Positions 11,501 to 23,989 of a DNA stretch of 64,000 nt are shown one piece after another. How positions within the stretch are numbered: position 1 is the first letter of the stretch; every line of letters begins with the position of its first letter. The translations under genes and the position numbers were made by a program. Origin of the DNA: Aphelocoma coerulescens (lineage: Eukaryota; Chordata; Aves; Passeriformes; Corvidae). The stretch lies in contig NC_091019.1 in the NCBI RefSeq assembly GCF_041296385.1, forward strand, positions 11,670,031 to 11,734,030, read 5' to 3'. Under the pieces are notes generated by a model. The model was given only the letters and a program-made list of their open reading frames with translations, was not told the origin of the DNA and searched no databases.

Positions 11501-12690
11501 ATGCAGACTTTGGGGGGAGTAGGTTGTGTATTTTGATTGCCTTGTCATCTAAATTCTTCTTCTGCATTTCCCCATCCTCAGTTTTGCAGGAAAATTTTAT
11601 GTAACCTGTGATGGCTTTTTTGTTTTTATGAAGAAGGACCTGGATTGGTAAAACTGAATTTGGATTCCAGCTAGGACACAGTCTTTTTGAAGAAAATGTT
11701 AGTACTTTAAATTTTATTAAATGAGTTTGTACATGGTTGATAATTCCATATTACACAATAAACACATAGACCTTGCTTTTAGCTCAAAACTCCCCTAGAA
11801 CCTGGCAGCAGCAAATGCAAGAATTTTGTATCTTCTTTCCTCTACAATTAAAACAAGCCCCCTCTCCCAGCCCCCCCAGTCTATCACATGGGCATAAACA
11901 GATTCTTCAGTTTAGCAACTTTCTTTCTCTCTGATTAGTAAAATGTGTAGGAAGAAACATCTTGTTATGCAACTTGAGAACAACTTCTAAACTCTCATGT
12001 TTTTCTCTGACAGATCAATGAAATGTCTGACTGCAATTTATCTGTTATTTTCTGTCCCCTAATACTTGGAATAGCTCATGCCAGTGCATATAAAAGGGAT
12101 TTTAGACCATATAGCTGTGCTCTTTCATCATTCTGGAGGCATCCCCCACCCATCTCACAGGCTATCATCATTGTTACAACACATGAGCAGCTCCTGAATA
12201 GAACATGGGCATGCTAGCTGTGTGTCAGAAGAGTGGAAAACACCTGAGAGTGAATAAAATGTCTTTCACTGTCCCTCTTTGGCCCTGCTTTTTGAGAAAT
12301 ATGTCCATTTGATTGTAGCTTCCCATTGCTGAAGTCTTGCCAATCTTTAATAAATGTCTTTTTTATAATAAACTTTTATGTTCTGAAATTCACCATTGAC
12401 TAAGACTTGGCTATCTTTGTATTTTTGAGTACCAGTTTGGAATGGGATTTGGTTTTCTTTATGTGGTAGGCCCTGATTCAAAGGGAGGGGGTGTCTCAAC
12501 TTGAAGCTGAGGTACATTGAGGTTCCGTGCTTGTTAATTAAAGGGAACCAAAGCCTGAACCATTCCTGAGTTTAGTTTTGCAAATGGTATCAAGTAGTTC
12601 TTGGAGAAGTTTAAGTTCCCCAATTTATCCTGTTTTAAAGGGAGGGAAAGCAGACATAGGATCCCATTGCTCTCTACAACTGTGTGAAGG
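8546..12690. other. Intergenic, no gene seen
   Basis: AT-rich sequence with homopolymer T runs (for example around 8913-8930) and no frame above about 80 codons. I see no splice-flanked conserved exon and no recognisable transposon. Confidence 0.6.
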
Positions 12691-12985
12691 GAGATTGTAG
12701 CAAAGTGAATCCTGGTCACCTCTCCCAGGTAACAAGGAACAGGACAGGAGGAAACGGCCTCAAGTTGTGCCAGAGAAGGCTAAAATTGGATGTTAGGAAC
12801 AATTTCCCCACTGAAAAAGTGGTCAGGCAGTGGAATGGGCTGCCCAGGGAGGTGGTGAAGTCACTGTCCCTGGAGGGATTTGGAATGTGTATAGATGTGA
12901 CACTTAGGGACGTGGTTTAGTGGGATTTGGCAGTGCTGGGGTAATGACTGGATTCAAGAATGTTAGAGGCGTTTTCCAACCTTCT
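12691..12985 (+). mobile_element. CR1 LINE, 3' end
   Basis: Classic CR1 3' region in the sense orientation: TCTCCCAGGTAACAAGGAAC, GGAAACGGCCTCAAGTTGTG, the TTGGATGTTAGGAACAATTT block, GGGCTGCCCAGGGAGGTGGT, and a GTTAGAGGCGTTTTCCAACC end. The final short tandem tail typical of CR1 is degraded. It is 5'-truncated. A 78-codon plus frame (12684-12920) is the relic of the ORF2 C-terminus and 3' region, not a gene. Confidence 0.92.
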
Positions 12986-15900
12986 TTTTCACATTTGAAT
13001 TTTCCATTTTCCTCATCTCTCAGACTATTCTGGCGAATAAATTGTACCCTACAATGAGTTCAAATTAAGAGTTTAAATTGAAATAATTCACTGTTTGCAT
13101 GATTATACAAAAAATTATATCTGAAACAATGTGTATAATATATGTCATAAGGTACCGAGTCATCTAATCCTAATTATGAATGTAATATATTTAGCCATAC
13201 AGTAATGGCATGATTGGATAAAGAAAGAAAAGTTTATAATTATAGCGTGCTTTTCCATGATGTACAGAGGCTCCAATAGAACTCTGGAAATGTACATATT
13301 AATAGTTTCCATTGTTCATCCATGAACAAAATATTTTGATGCCAGGGGAATTAAATTCTTTTGACTTACTAATCTGGAGGAAAATTTTGAGAGTTGATGG
13401 CATTTTCTTTTGATTATGAAGCACATATTACGTTCCAAATGTGAACTGTGACTTCTATAGGGAAAGAAAGATGAAGAGATCAGTTTTGTACGGCTGGAAA
13501 TTTACTTGATACTAAAACTTAATGGATGAAGACATTTATAACAGTATGATTTCACATCTTTTATTCATGTACAATTTTACCAAAGTATTCCCATCAGCCT
13601 GCTATTTTCATTTCCCATATATTTACATATACTTTCTCAAATAGTATAAAACCCTGTGGAAAAAAGATTGCTAAATTATTTTTTTGAGAGAAAGAAAATG
13701 AAAGTGAAAGAAAAGAGTGCCAGAAGCTATGCTCTGATGTAAAATATCAAAGAAATTAAAAGCTGGGGAGGCTGCTAGGTTTTGGCTCTATATTTTTTAT
13801 GTGTTTCAGGTCACTTATCTGAGAGCACCTTTGATTCTCAGTTGCATTAAGAGCAGGACCTCTCTCCATATACCTCATAATGGGCACATAGATTCCTATT
13901 TCTAAATATTTGAATATTTTGCACTCCTAGGACTATCTGTTAATTAATAGACTGTACAACAAGGGCAAACCATCACATCATTGGTCAAAGGAGAAGAATC
14001 AATTACATATTCTGTGCTGGGAAAGGCCATTCATGGTGTTCTTTTGAATGGGAAGAGAGGCAAAGTTAATCTACTGAATAATATGCTACAGGTGTGAGAG
14101 AACAGAACCAATCATTAAAATGAATTGCATTCATATGGTCACTTTGAGTGCCCGAGGTACAGGAGAGGGCAGAGCTTTACAGCAGTTATCTGTCATTGTG
14201 CAGAGACACAAAGGTACCTGACACAGAGCCACAATAACAGTGAGTGATCTTTGCCTTGAGGCAGACAAGCACCTGCATGTCCATCACCTGGTGACTTCTG
14301 GTGGGGCTCAGAAAGAGCACTGGAAATGATTTTCTTCTCAGAAATAAAATGTTTGTTTCCGTAGTCTGCAGTGAACATCCTAAGGCACTGCCTGGAGAAG
14401 AAGGAGGTGTGCAGTTCTGAGGTGCTAAATAAATGTTGGACCAGGGTTACTTTGAGTTTTATAAATAACTGGTGAAAGACATAGGTGTTGGAAAGGAAGT
14501 TTGGTGTAATTAACAGATTAGCAAATGTCTGTATTCAAAAAAGAAGGATGTTCTGTGGGAAAGGTTTGTTTTTTACAACTATTTTTATACCCTGGGAAGG
14601 AGGTGGAGATGGGTGGAACAAAGTTCTTATATTAAAACAGACCTGCAATTCTGTAATAAAAGCGTGATCCTTTTGGTCCAGATATTCTCAGCAGAAAGAG
14701 TGGAGAAAAGGAGGAAACAGCTCAGTGCACAAATATGAAACAAACCTGGGTCAGACATCCTTTCCAATGACAATCATGAATGGAACATGCACACCATGAT
14801 GATCCTTTCTTACTTTTAGCTTTTAGTTTGAGCATCTCTTGTGCACCACCTTTGACTTTTTGAGGAACAAAAGAGAATCTAATTATTGATTAACATAAAA
14901 TACTGTTCTGGAATTAGAGAAAGCTCAGTGTGTTACAGTGTTAACCACTCTGAAATTGTTCAGTTATATATAAACCACACAACATAATAAGTGTGAGTTT
15001 TCATAACACATATCAGTTATCACTTCCTGGGCTGTGGCTGGAATTTTAGATGAGTATAGCTGGTTATTTTTAAACTGTAATTGTCTATTTTGGAATATTG
15101 TAAATCACGATTTTCAAGGGGAAAAAAAAAAAGAGCTTTTTAATGGATGAATTGCAAAACTTTTCCAGCTCCACCTGTCTTTCTTGGATGTTTTGGAAAC
15201 AAATTTATAATAATGAGATGGATATTTGAGATAGTATATGTTGGAATTCACCAGTTACATGGCAGTGAGATCCAGAGAAGACAAAACAGCCCGCTAAGGT
15301 GACTTAGGGTGAGTCTGGAAGACAAAAGAGTTTGGCTGCCTCACTGGGTGATAGTTCTGTTCTCGTCACAGATGAGTTACTAAAGTAACCTTGAGCTTAT
15401 TGATGTTCTTTAAATGGTCGAGGTCATTAGAGCCCAGCTGGTAGTCCCACTGTTTTTTGCATCAAGTGCATTTGCTTGCTTGTATAAATATAAGTTTTTT
15501 AAGGTAGATTTTAAGGCATTTATTTGTGGCCCCTTTTTTTCACATGATAATTCTCCAGGCATGCTACTCACAAATTGGTACCAAGATAGGTCAGGTTTTG
15601 GCCTAACTAAACATGAGAGATTCGTTCACTAAGAATTTAAAAAGAACAAAGTCTTTAAAAACTGCAGAAAAACATTACATGATATCATAATTTAAAAGAA
15701 AATGAGAAGTTAATAATAATTATTTCCTTGTCGCATTCTGTGGGACTTCTATTGCAAAAGTTTATGTTAAACATTTCTAAGAAATTCATGGAATGAACTT
15801 CCTTAGTTTGTCTTGGCTTTCTGTAATATTTTTGCAGGAGATTTAGACAGTAATCAAATCCAGATCTACTTTGTTTCAGAGAAAATAGCAATTTCTCTTC

Positions 15901-16067
15901 TAAACAAAGCTAATGGTTTTGAGATATTATTTTCATAGCTGTAATGACATCTAATCATGGGCCAGGCATTGTGTCACATGCTGTACAGGCAGAACAAAGT
16001 CTTAATTCCTAAAAACAGAGAACCTGAGGGCTGGTGGAAGAGAAACCCATATAAGCAGGCTTATGTA
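12986..16067. other. Intergenic, no gene seen
   Basis: AT-rich sequence. Frames are short and scattered, and no repeat family was recognised. The stretch at 14150-14400 is more GC-rich than its surroundings, but I could not assign it. Confidence 0.55.
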
Positions 16068-16668
16068 TGTTTTGGTTTAACCCCAGCCAGCAGCCCAGCC
16101 CAGCCCCACAGAGCCACTCACTCACTCCCACACCAGTGGCATCGGGGAGAGAGTGGGAAGGGTAAAAGCTACAAAACTCATGGGCTGAGATAAGCACAGT
16201 TTAATAAAGAAAGCAACAGCCACACACACAGCCAAAGCAAAACAAGGCATTAATTCCCTGCTTCCCAAGGGCAGGCAGGTGTTCAGCCTTCTCCAGGAGA
16301 GCAGGGCCCCACCAGAGGTAAGAGTTACTTAGGAAGATAAGCACCATCACTCCAACTGTCCCCATTTTCCTCCCTCTTCCCCCCACTTCATAAACTGAGC
16401 GTGATGTTCCGTAGTCTGGATGTCCCCTTTGGTCAGTTGGGGTCACCTTTAGCTGTGTCTCCTCCCACCCTCCCAGGCACCCCCAACTCCCTCACCAGCA
16501 TGGCTTTTCAAAAAGCAGAGAAGGCTTTGGCTCTGTGCAAGTCTTGCTCAGCAATAACAGAAACACCTCTGTGTTATCAACCCTGTGTTCAGCACAAATC
16601 CAAACACAGCCCCTGTGTTTGGGGCCACTGCAAAGAAAATTAACTCTACCCCAGCCAAAACCAGTGCA
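16068..16668 (-). mobile_element. Full-length solo LTR, avian endogenous retrovirus
   Basis: A widespread avian LTR recognised from several blocks in order: TTTAACCCCAGCCAGCAGCC, CACTCACTCCCACACC, GGCAGGCAGGTGTTCAGCC, CCTTTGGTCAGTTGGGGTCA, GTGTTATCAACCCTGTG and CCAGCCAAAACCAGTGCA. Ends are TG (16068) and CA (16668). Transcriptional sense is inferred to be minus. On that strand a degraded TATA-like site (near 16388) precedes an ATTAAA signal (16200-16205) and then a short R/U5. No retroviral coding frame adjoins it. No obvious target-site duplication remains. Confidence 0.85.
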
Positions 16669-18009
16669 GCCTAATATCACTAGGCAAGTGCAGGCATTAG
16701 AGAAGGAGAGCAGATGAGAGACCTTTCTGTGTTACATAGTGGAAGCAAAAAGGTGGGAGAAAGGAAAGGTGAGCAGAAGCAAAGGAGCCAGTGAATACAT
16801 TTATTCATGTTGAGAAGAAACATGAAAGATCCTTTCCAGGATGATAAGGGGAAGGTGCATTTGAAGAGGTGGCTTTAGAAGGGACCTTATGGATGTGGAG
16901 TCTGATTAAATTGGGTGAAGTAGAACGACTCTTTTCAGCGAGTCTGAGGAACAACCACATGGCTGACGTTTGGTAGAGGCAGGGATGCTGAACCTTGCTG
17001 AGTACGGGGTATGATAACCTGCACCTGCTCTCTCCAGGCTCTTCTGGCTTCCTGCTAGCTTGAAGTATGAGTTTTATGGGCCACCACAATCTGCCCAGCT
17101 CATGGAAACTCTTTCCTGTAAAGAGGAAGAATGATGGAGAGAGCTGAGTATGTAGTCACTGACAGCAATTCACAACAAGAAGAAAGAATAAGAGATACTG
17201 TGTTTCAAAAAACATAGAAAGGAGAAATGGAAGAGGAATTAAAAACAATGTGACACTAAATTGTATGGAAAGCTACAGTCTGATGCCTCAGCATGAAGAA
17301 AGGGGAAATTGCTGCAAATTATGAATTAAATGAGATAATAATGCATATCAACTAATGAGCTTCATAAAGATGGCTGAATTTATTTTAGAAATTGTTTTTA
17401 AAGTAGGTGATCAGATCTGAAATGTGCAGCTTTGTTTATTCAGTTATTTTATACAGATATCTTCTAGATAGCACAGGTGTGAATTCCTTTTCTTGCTCTT
17501 TATTTTTTCCCCCTTTTAGTTACAGAGCTGATTACAAAGGCTTTTGAAAAGTTGGCTTCCTCAACAAAATATTTCAAGTTCATTGTAATCCTTTTGAATA
17601 CAAGATTAATTGTTTTCCTGCAGTAAGATATTATATTGAATATAATTGAATTCTGATAGCTTACTGCATGGCTTGCTTGTGGATGTTTACAAGTAACTGA
17701 TTTTTTCTTCTACAAGTTCATACATAATGAAGTAGTTGTGATTTCTTTGGGTTTCTAGAGATGGAAATCAGCCTGTTTGCATGAACTGGGCCCAAGATGC
17801 TCTGCAGCCGAAGAGCAAAATCAGCAGTTATTGTGGGGAAAAGGTATTCAGTGGCTGAGTGTTTGAATTCAGCTGGACAAGTGGAAACACACTGCATGGG
17901 GTATGAAGCAAAAAATTTTAAGAGTATTAATTTCTATTTTGCCCAATGCCAACTTCCTAAATCTATCCATGTATCGTGTGAGTTACACTGTTACTAATCC
18001 TTTCAGTAG
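16669..18009. other. Intergenic, no gene seen
   Basis: Purine-rich stretches at 16690-16800 and 17140-17240. There is a 94-codon minus frame at 16805-17089 without any recognised motif. Nothing else is supportable. Confidence 0.55.
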
Positions 18010-18345
18010 GAAAGTCAAGCTACTCTTGTAAAGTCCAAGCATTGTCTAGTCCAGCCATCACTTTTCCTTTCTCTCTTGGCTGTTCTCAGCCTTTACTGCC
18101 CCAAGGTAAGGAAAAGAAACAAATACCAAAACATCAGAATAATGGTGATTCTCTTTTTATCTAGTGAAAAAAGGGTTCCTGTCCCTTTATCCATGGATAA
18201 GGGCCAAGAATATAAATAACTAGCCATGCTATCATGGAATACTCAGATGAAATGGCCTGAAGACACAGACCTGCTCTGCTACATCCTCCCCAGAGAGCAG
18301 AAATTTGCAGGGGTGGTTTTGAAGGACAGAACAAGCCCTGTAAAC
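18010..18345 (-). mobile_element. CR1-type 3' untranslated region, second family copy
   Basis: Aligns with 4260-4545 in the same orientation. Shared blocks include TCTAGTCCAGCC, TCTTGGCTGTTCTCAGCCTT, AATATAAATAACTAGCCATG and CTGCTACATCCTCCCCAG. On the minus strand it lies downstream of CR1 endonuclease-coding sequence (18420-19090), so together they look like one internally deleted CR1 copy. The reverse-transcriptase part is missing between them. Confidence 0.6.
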
Positions 18346-18419
18346 TACTGCTGCAAGTCTCATCAAGAAGGCTTTTCTTTATAACCCCAGTTCCCTTTTG
18401 ATTAAACACCTCCTTGTCT

Positions 18420-19090
18420 TGCATAGGTCTTAATAGGACTTTCATAAGGATCTTCTCCATAAGATCTACTCTCACAGGGGTGAGGTCTGTATTTCTCCAG
18501 GTATTTCTTTCTTCCCTTGGTAAAATAGGAGTTTCTGGCCTGTCTTGCTTGATTTCTTATTGTACCGGGACGGAGAGTTCTTTTGCTCCTGAGAAAAGTG
18601 GTCCTGCCAGCTCTGGTCAGTTCTGCTATCTCTAAGGAGAGTTTCCCAGGAGATCTCATCCATTCATTCTTTAAAAAACTAGAAGCTCACTCTTCTGAAA
18701 TTCAGGGTCCTGACTTTGTTCTTTGCCAGACCCGTGTTCCTTGAGATGAGGAACTCAGCCAGGGAATGGTCACTACAGCCCAGACTGCCTCCAGTCCTCA
18801 TTTCTCGGATGAGCTTATCCATACCACAGGCACCAGGTCCAGTAATAATCCTACTCTGGCTTGTCTCACATGTGGACCTGAAAGTTTTTCTTCTTGTTCT
18901 CCTGGACAGCTGTATTTCTTTCCCTGGAGACATCTGGGTGGTTGAAATCCCACTGCAAGATTAGAGCTTGGGAGTGTGATGTCTCCTGTAGCTGAAGCAA
19001 GGCCTCATCGACAGCTTCCCCAGATCAGGTGGCCTGTAGTGGACCCCAGCCACAAGGTGTGCTGTGCCTGCTCCTTCATTTTCACCCACA
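18420..19090 (-). pseudogene. Decayed CR1 LINE ORF2, endonuclease domain
   Basis: Minus-strand translation, crossing frameshifts, shows ordered CR1 ORF2 motifs. First comes a VHYRPPD segment, then DEALLQLQETSHSQALIL and WDFNHPDVS (the GDFNHPD motif, with Trp for Gly). LIREMRTGGSLGCSDHSLAEF follows (the SDH catalytic motif of AP-like endonucleases), then RTLNFRR and SWQDHFSQEQKNSP of the linker before the reverse transcriptase. In an intact LINE this protein nicks target DNA to start reverse transcription. Here several frame changes and the loss of the reverse transcriptase make it dead. Confidence 0.88.
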
Positions 19091-22000
19091 GGCTCTCAGC
19101 CTGTTTGTGGCTGCTCTGCACAGTCTATCCATTCCATAACACCAACTGCAACACCTCCACCCCTCCTTCCCAGCCTCTCCTAAAAACACCAGGTTCAGAA
19201 GCAGAGTGTCATTTCAGCAGCTTCCAAAACAAGATTATGTAAATACACGGTAATGAGTTCACACCAGGCGACAGAGAATTCAATGTTGTTTTTTTCCCTT
19301 GATCATATGCATTGTCTAAATTTGAATTCCAGATTTGTTGTTGGGTTGACACGCTCTTGACAAACAAATATTGGGACTTAATGAGCAAGCACGGAGTGTA
19401 TAATATCATAGGAGAAACAACACACAAGTATCAAAATTACTCTAATGGACAGTGAAGTCTTTGCAGCATAAATGTAATATCCTACACAAAGAGTCTCTGT
19501 AGGTAGCAGGATAATGCTCTTTGATGGTCTAACAGTTTCTCCTCCTCAGGGATACCTTGTAAAAGAATCTTTGAAATGTTTGTATCAACCTATTTTCATA
19601 TCCCTTGTCTGCTTTAGATGGTTCTTTTCAGTTTAGTTAAATGAATTTCACTTTTGACATATACTCTGAAGTACAGTTCTACTCCATAAAAATGACACTA
19701 TTGGGTCCTATATTTACTTTACTTCAGCAACTAAATGTCAAGTATATTTACTGCTGAAAGTGTTGCTTGATAAATCCCGTATCTGAAAACTCAGGCTAGA
19801 TTGTAAGTGCTGCGTGGTTTCTGTTCTTTTTTTTATCTGATGCAGGAAAAGTTCTGCAAGAGAAGTTATGCTGCTGGATTTGCAGAAGTACAGCTGACCA
19901 GAACTCATTGGATAAGTGTTCTGCTGATGTCCCAAGAGGGCAAATAAATCAACTTTCTTGCCCTCATCTGGGAAAAAATATAATATAGTACAATATAGTA
20001 CAATAGAATAGAATATAGGGTGCTGAAGCTGTCTGGCCACAAATTTGCTGCTGATGGTGCTTGCCTTGCCTTGGTTAAAGAATGAAACTAATCATAATAA
20101 TTAGTCACCTTTGCAGAAATTATATGTTCAAAGAAACATTTCTAAGCAAGCCTCATCTGCTAATAATTAAAACAAAATATTTTCCTTAACAGTTATGATG
20201 ATGTGTTGTAATAAGAACAGATGTTTTTTAATGAACATACTGTGTTTTAAAGTGTTGGAAAACAAAGCCATGCAACAACTGTTTGTACTTGAATGTTTTT
20301 TAAAAGGCTATGCTCACTGGAATCTTATAGCATACATCCTACTGACATGGATGAGTTTTGTTTGACTGAGCTGCACTGTTTGTGGTTTCCCAAATTTTAC
20401 TTCATTTCTCATCAACAAAGCCTGATTTTTTAAGAATCTGCAATCCAGGCACTCTTGATTATTTATCTTCCTACATTTTAAAAGACTGTGTCATTATAGA
20501 GCAACTGCTGCCTTGCCAATGTCAATCTGAATATTAGACTGGGATCTTTTTCAGAGGGTATGACATTTTAGTACCTTATTCTCCATCTGTCAGATTATTT
20601 TGGTTCTTTGTACAATGAAATATTCCTTTAAATTCATTCACTTTGTTAGAGATAGTCTATCTGTAAATGACTGGATTTTAAAAAAGTGGTTCTTACCTAA
20701 GGAATAGTATATCTGAAACCTGGAAAGGTTTATCTGCAAGTAGGAAAACAAAGCTGCATGATGAAGTTTTAAATTAGCATCTTAATCTAAGATGCTTATC
20801 TTGCTGCTCTTCTGACAAAAACTGTGTCCTGAGGCCGCCCCAAGAAAATGGATTTCAGTGCACGGCTAATGAACATGCAGAAGTGGGATTTACTTTATCT
20901 GATACACTTTCTGATTTCAGTGCTCCTCAAGTCAGGCTGGCTGTTGTGGGAGTGATCCTGGTGTCTCCAAAACCCACAAGTTGATGTATGTTTTTCCACA
21001 GATCTGGAAGTTGTGCTGAAAGGCAGGTTGAGTGTATCAGAAGCTGAACCTTGTCGAGAAAAATCAGGCTGTTTAGGTGAAGGTCTGTTTTGACCAAATA
21101 ACCAGAAAAATGGGAATGTATCTGAGGGTGTTTTTTTTTTTTTTTTAATTTGCTTTGGTTATTCAAGTAAAAAATTACAAATAGGTATTGATCTCTGAGT
21201 GATCTCTTCTGCAACTGGTTGTTTGATATTTTCTATATTTATCCTTGCTTGGGGTGCAAGGAAGAGATGGAAAGCATATTCAGCAACTTGTGCAGTTCAA
21301 TATAATTTCTGGTCCCATATCCCCTATCCCCTAACCAAAAATCCTGAGAGAGCAGTTTGTGGTCTGGCCAGGTAATATAGGAAGCTGTTCAAACAGAGGG
21401 TAGCAACTCTGACTGTGAACAATCCTGGGTGGATTTTACCATTTAAGTGAAATGTTCACACATAAATGGTGCTGGATGATTGCATATATTGCTTTAGGAA
21501 TATCTAGAGTGATGTAACACTAGATGCTGTAAAGAAAGGAATACCTGAAGTATTTGGCAGTGTATTGCCTAATTTCTGGCTCTGTGTTCACTGGCTTTTT
21601 TGTGTTCCAAGAGGAAAGTGGCCCTTGAAGGGAAGGGGGTTGGGATGGAAAATGCTACTCAATGACACAGGAAATACCAAGTGGTAGCCAGACAGACATG
21701 AAATACTTCGATCCTGTCTTAGAAATTGTTGGATAAGATTTATATGACCTATAAAAAAATGAGACATTTTATGTTAGAAATGGATACTGTTAGCCACAAA
21801 ACTGGAGGGATCACCAAGGTCACTGTGGAGAGGAGAGGGCTTTTCAGAACAGAGCATTCTCCTCAATAGTGAGGTTTCAGCTGCTTCTTTCCCACACAAC
21901 TGCTACCCCATTTTATTCTTTTTTTTTCCACCATTCAGTCTTGAGTGATTGTTTTCAGCCAAACTGAGAAAGATGTTGCTGTTGAAAATATTCAGAGAGA

Positions 22001-23804
22001 GGCTGCAAAATCCCCACAGCAGCCGATTTATGTTGGATACTGAATTTTGTACTTGTAGGGGCTGAGTTCTGCCAGCACAGAAATGTGCTCTGAAAAGCCA
22101 GCATTAGGTGTAGTTTATGATCCTGGTCTTGCCTTTTCTAGGTAGGAGTTTCTCCTCTTGTTTCTGTTGATATTTATGAATTAAGAATGAGTATACTGCT
22201 AAAGGCATGTAATAAAATATACAAGAAATGCTCTGCAATGTGTCCAGTCAACATTTTTGCAGAATCTGGAACCTTTGACATTTCACAGCTTTGCATCTCA
22301 GTTCATTAAAGATTAGAGTTCGTTAGCACTTTTCACTTATTTAAAGCATGAAGGGGCATGAAAATGGAAATGCAGAGCAGAATGTGGATTGCTGTGATTA
22401 TTCTTACATCTGTGGGAGCTCTTTCTCCCAGATTCAATGTTGTTCACAGTAAAACCAAAGTGGTTTCTCTCCTATATGAGCTGCAAATTTCCTTCTGAAT
22501 AAACATGTTAAAGATTTTATATGACTACTATGGCTTTCTTTAGCAATTTAGAATCATTAACAGCCTCTTTATTTACAGTGGTTTTTGGCTACACTTTGGG
22601 TTTGAACTTCACCCCCATGTTTGGATATTCTGGTGTATTCAGAGACTTTCCACAACAGTAACTTTTTTCTCTGCATTTAGTACATGGAAATCTTAAAGAT
22701 TTTTCTTTTAGAACAGGTTGTGAACAACTACAGGAAACCATTCTCCAGTTGCTCTATATTTCTTCCCATGCATATCTTGTTGGAAGGAACCCATGATAAA
22801 GCCACTCTACACAATCACTGTGTGATTAGTAAGCATTTGAGTTTTGGATTCTCTATTTCCTTTTGGATGGTGTATGCACACAGATCTTTCTCTCAGTCTG
22901 CTATATGTAAACAATCTGTTTTTTCTCTGAATTATTTGGAATATTTTAAAGTGCCTACTGGAAAACTTTGTTCCCTTTATAGGCAGTACTTACAAACCCT
23001 AAGGCTTTCCTGATGATTTCTCACTGAGGGAAAACATGGATACAAGGCTTCGTTACAAAATGTATTTTTATTTAATCTAAACAGGATCAAATTTAGAAGC
23101 CAGAGAGGATGAATGAGGTTGCCTTATAACTGAAGCATGTGAAATTAATAAAATTATCTTTAACTATTTTCTTTCATGCCTTTCTCCATTTCTAATTTAC
23201 TGTCAGTGTTGCTGAAATAAAGAGATTAAACTGTATATCGCATGTGAGGGATTATCTGATTTTCATACAGAAATATTTTTAGCTAAATATGGTGTAACTT
23301 TAATGGGAAAGTTCCTCAGAAATCAGGCAAATGGAAGCACTCTAGTTTCTGTCATTCTTAAAATTAAATCAGCTTTAAGCAGATACCCAATTTTTTTTTT
23401 TTAAGTCAGTATGTCCAATATTGCTTTTTGTACACTTAGAGAATTGCTTATTAAGGTTAAGAATGCAAATCCTGCTGTAATTTTAATTACTCCATATTGC
23501 AGCTCCTTCCCAGGAAACTTTACTGCAGTGAGTTGTGCTACATACGACATTAACCTACAATATGCACACAGTAAAATGATGCAGAGAGCAGGCATTACAC
23601 CACCCATAGTTTTAATGCCACATAATAAATGACATTATGGGTCTCTTGCAGTTTAGGAGGAGAGCAGCCAGCTGTTTTACAGCACCAAATCCTGATCCCA
23701 TTAAAAGCACTGGGAGTCTTACATTGGCTTGGTTCATTCCAAGATCTGAATTGTGAACATTGGTAACCGTTCAACTACAGAACAATAGCAAAAGTATTTT
23801 CAGA

Positions 23805-23905
23805 ATTAAAAAAACCCAAACAAACCCTAAACTTGTAAAATAATAACCCAACACCCAATAAAACACCACCCCCACCCTGCCCCCCCCAAAAGTCACCCCA
23901 AAAAA
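23805..23905. repeat. C/A-rich low-complexity tract
   Basis: Runs of A and C alternate, including an eight-C run and CACCCCCACC-type blocks. It resembles shorter tracts at 35617-35650 and 57861-57965. The opposite strand is G/T-rich, with several G-runs. Confidence 0.7.
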
Positions 23906-23945
23906 TCCTTCTCTGCTTCAAAGCCAATTTAACAGATAAACAATC

Positions 23946-23989
23946 TTGTATTTAAGTTGTATTTAAGTTGTATTAAGTTGTATTTAAGA
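23946..23989. repeat. Short tandem repeat, 11-bp unit
   Basis: About four copies of TTGTATTTAAG; the third is one or two bases short. It lies directly right of the C/A-rich tract, in otherwise ordinary AT-rich DNA. Confidence 0.85.

Noticed and set aside
18161..18475. 104-codon minus-strand frame as a separate gene
   Set aside because: It lies within the CR1 copy and its shared 3' region, and is a relic frame.
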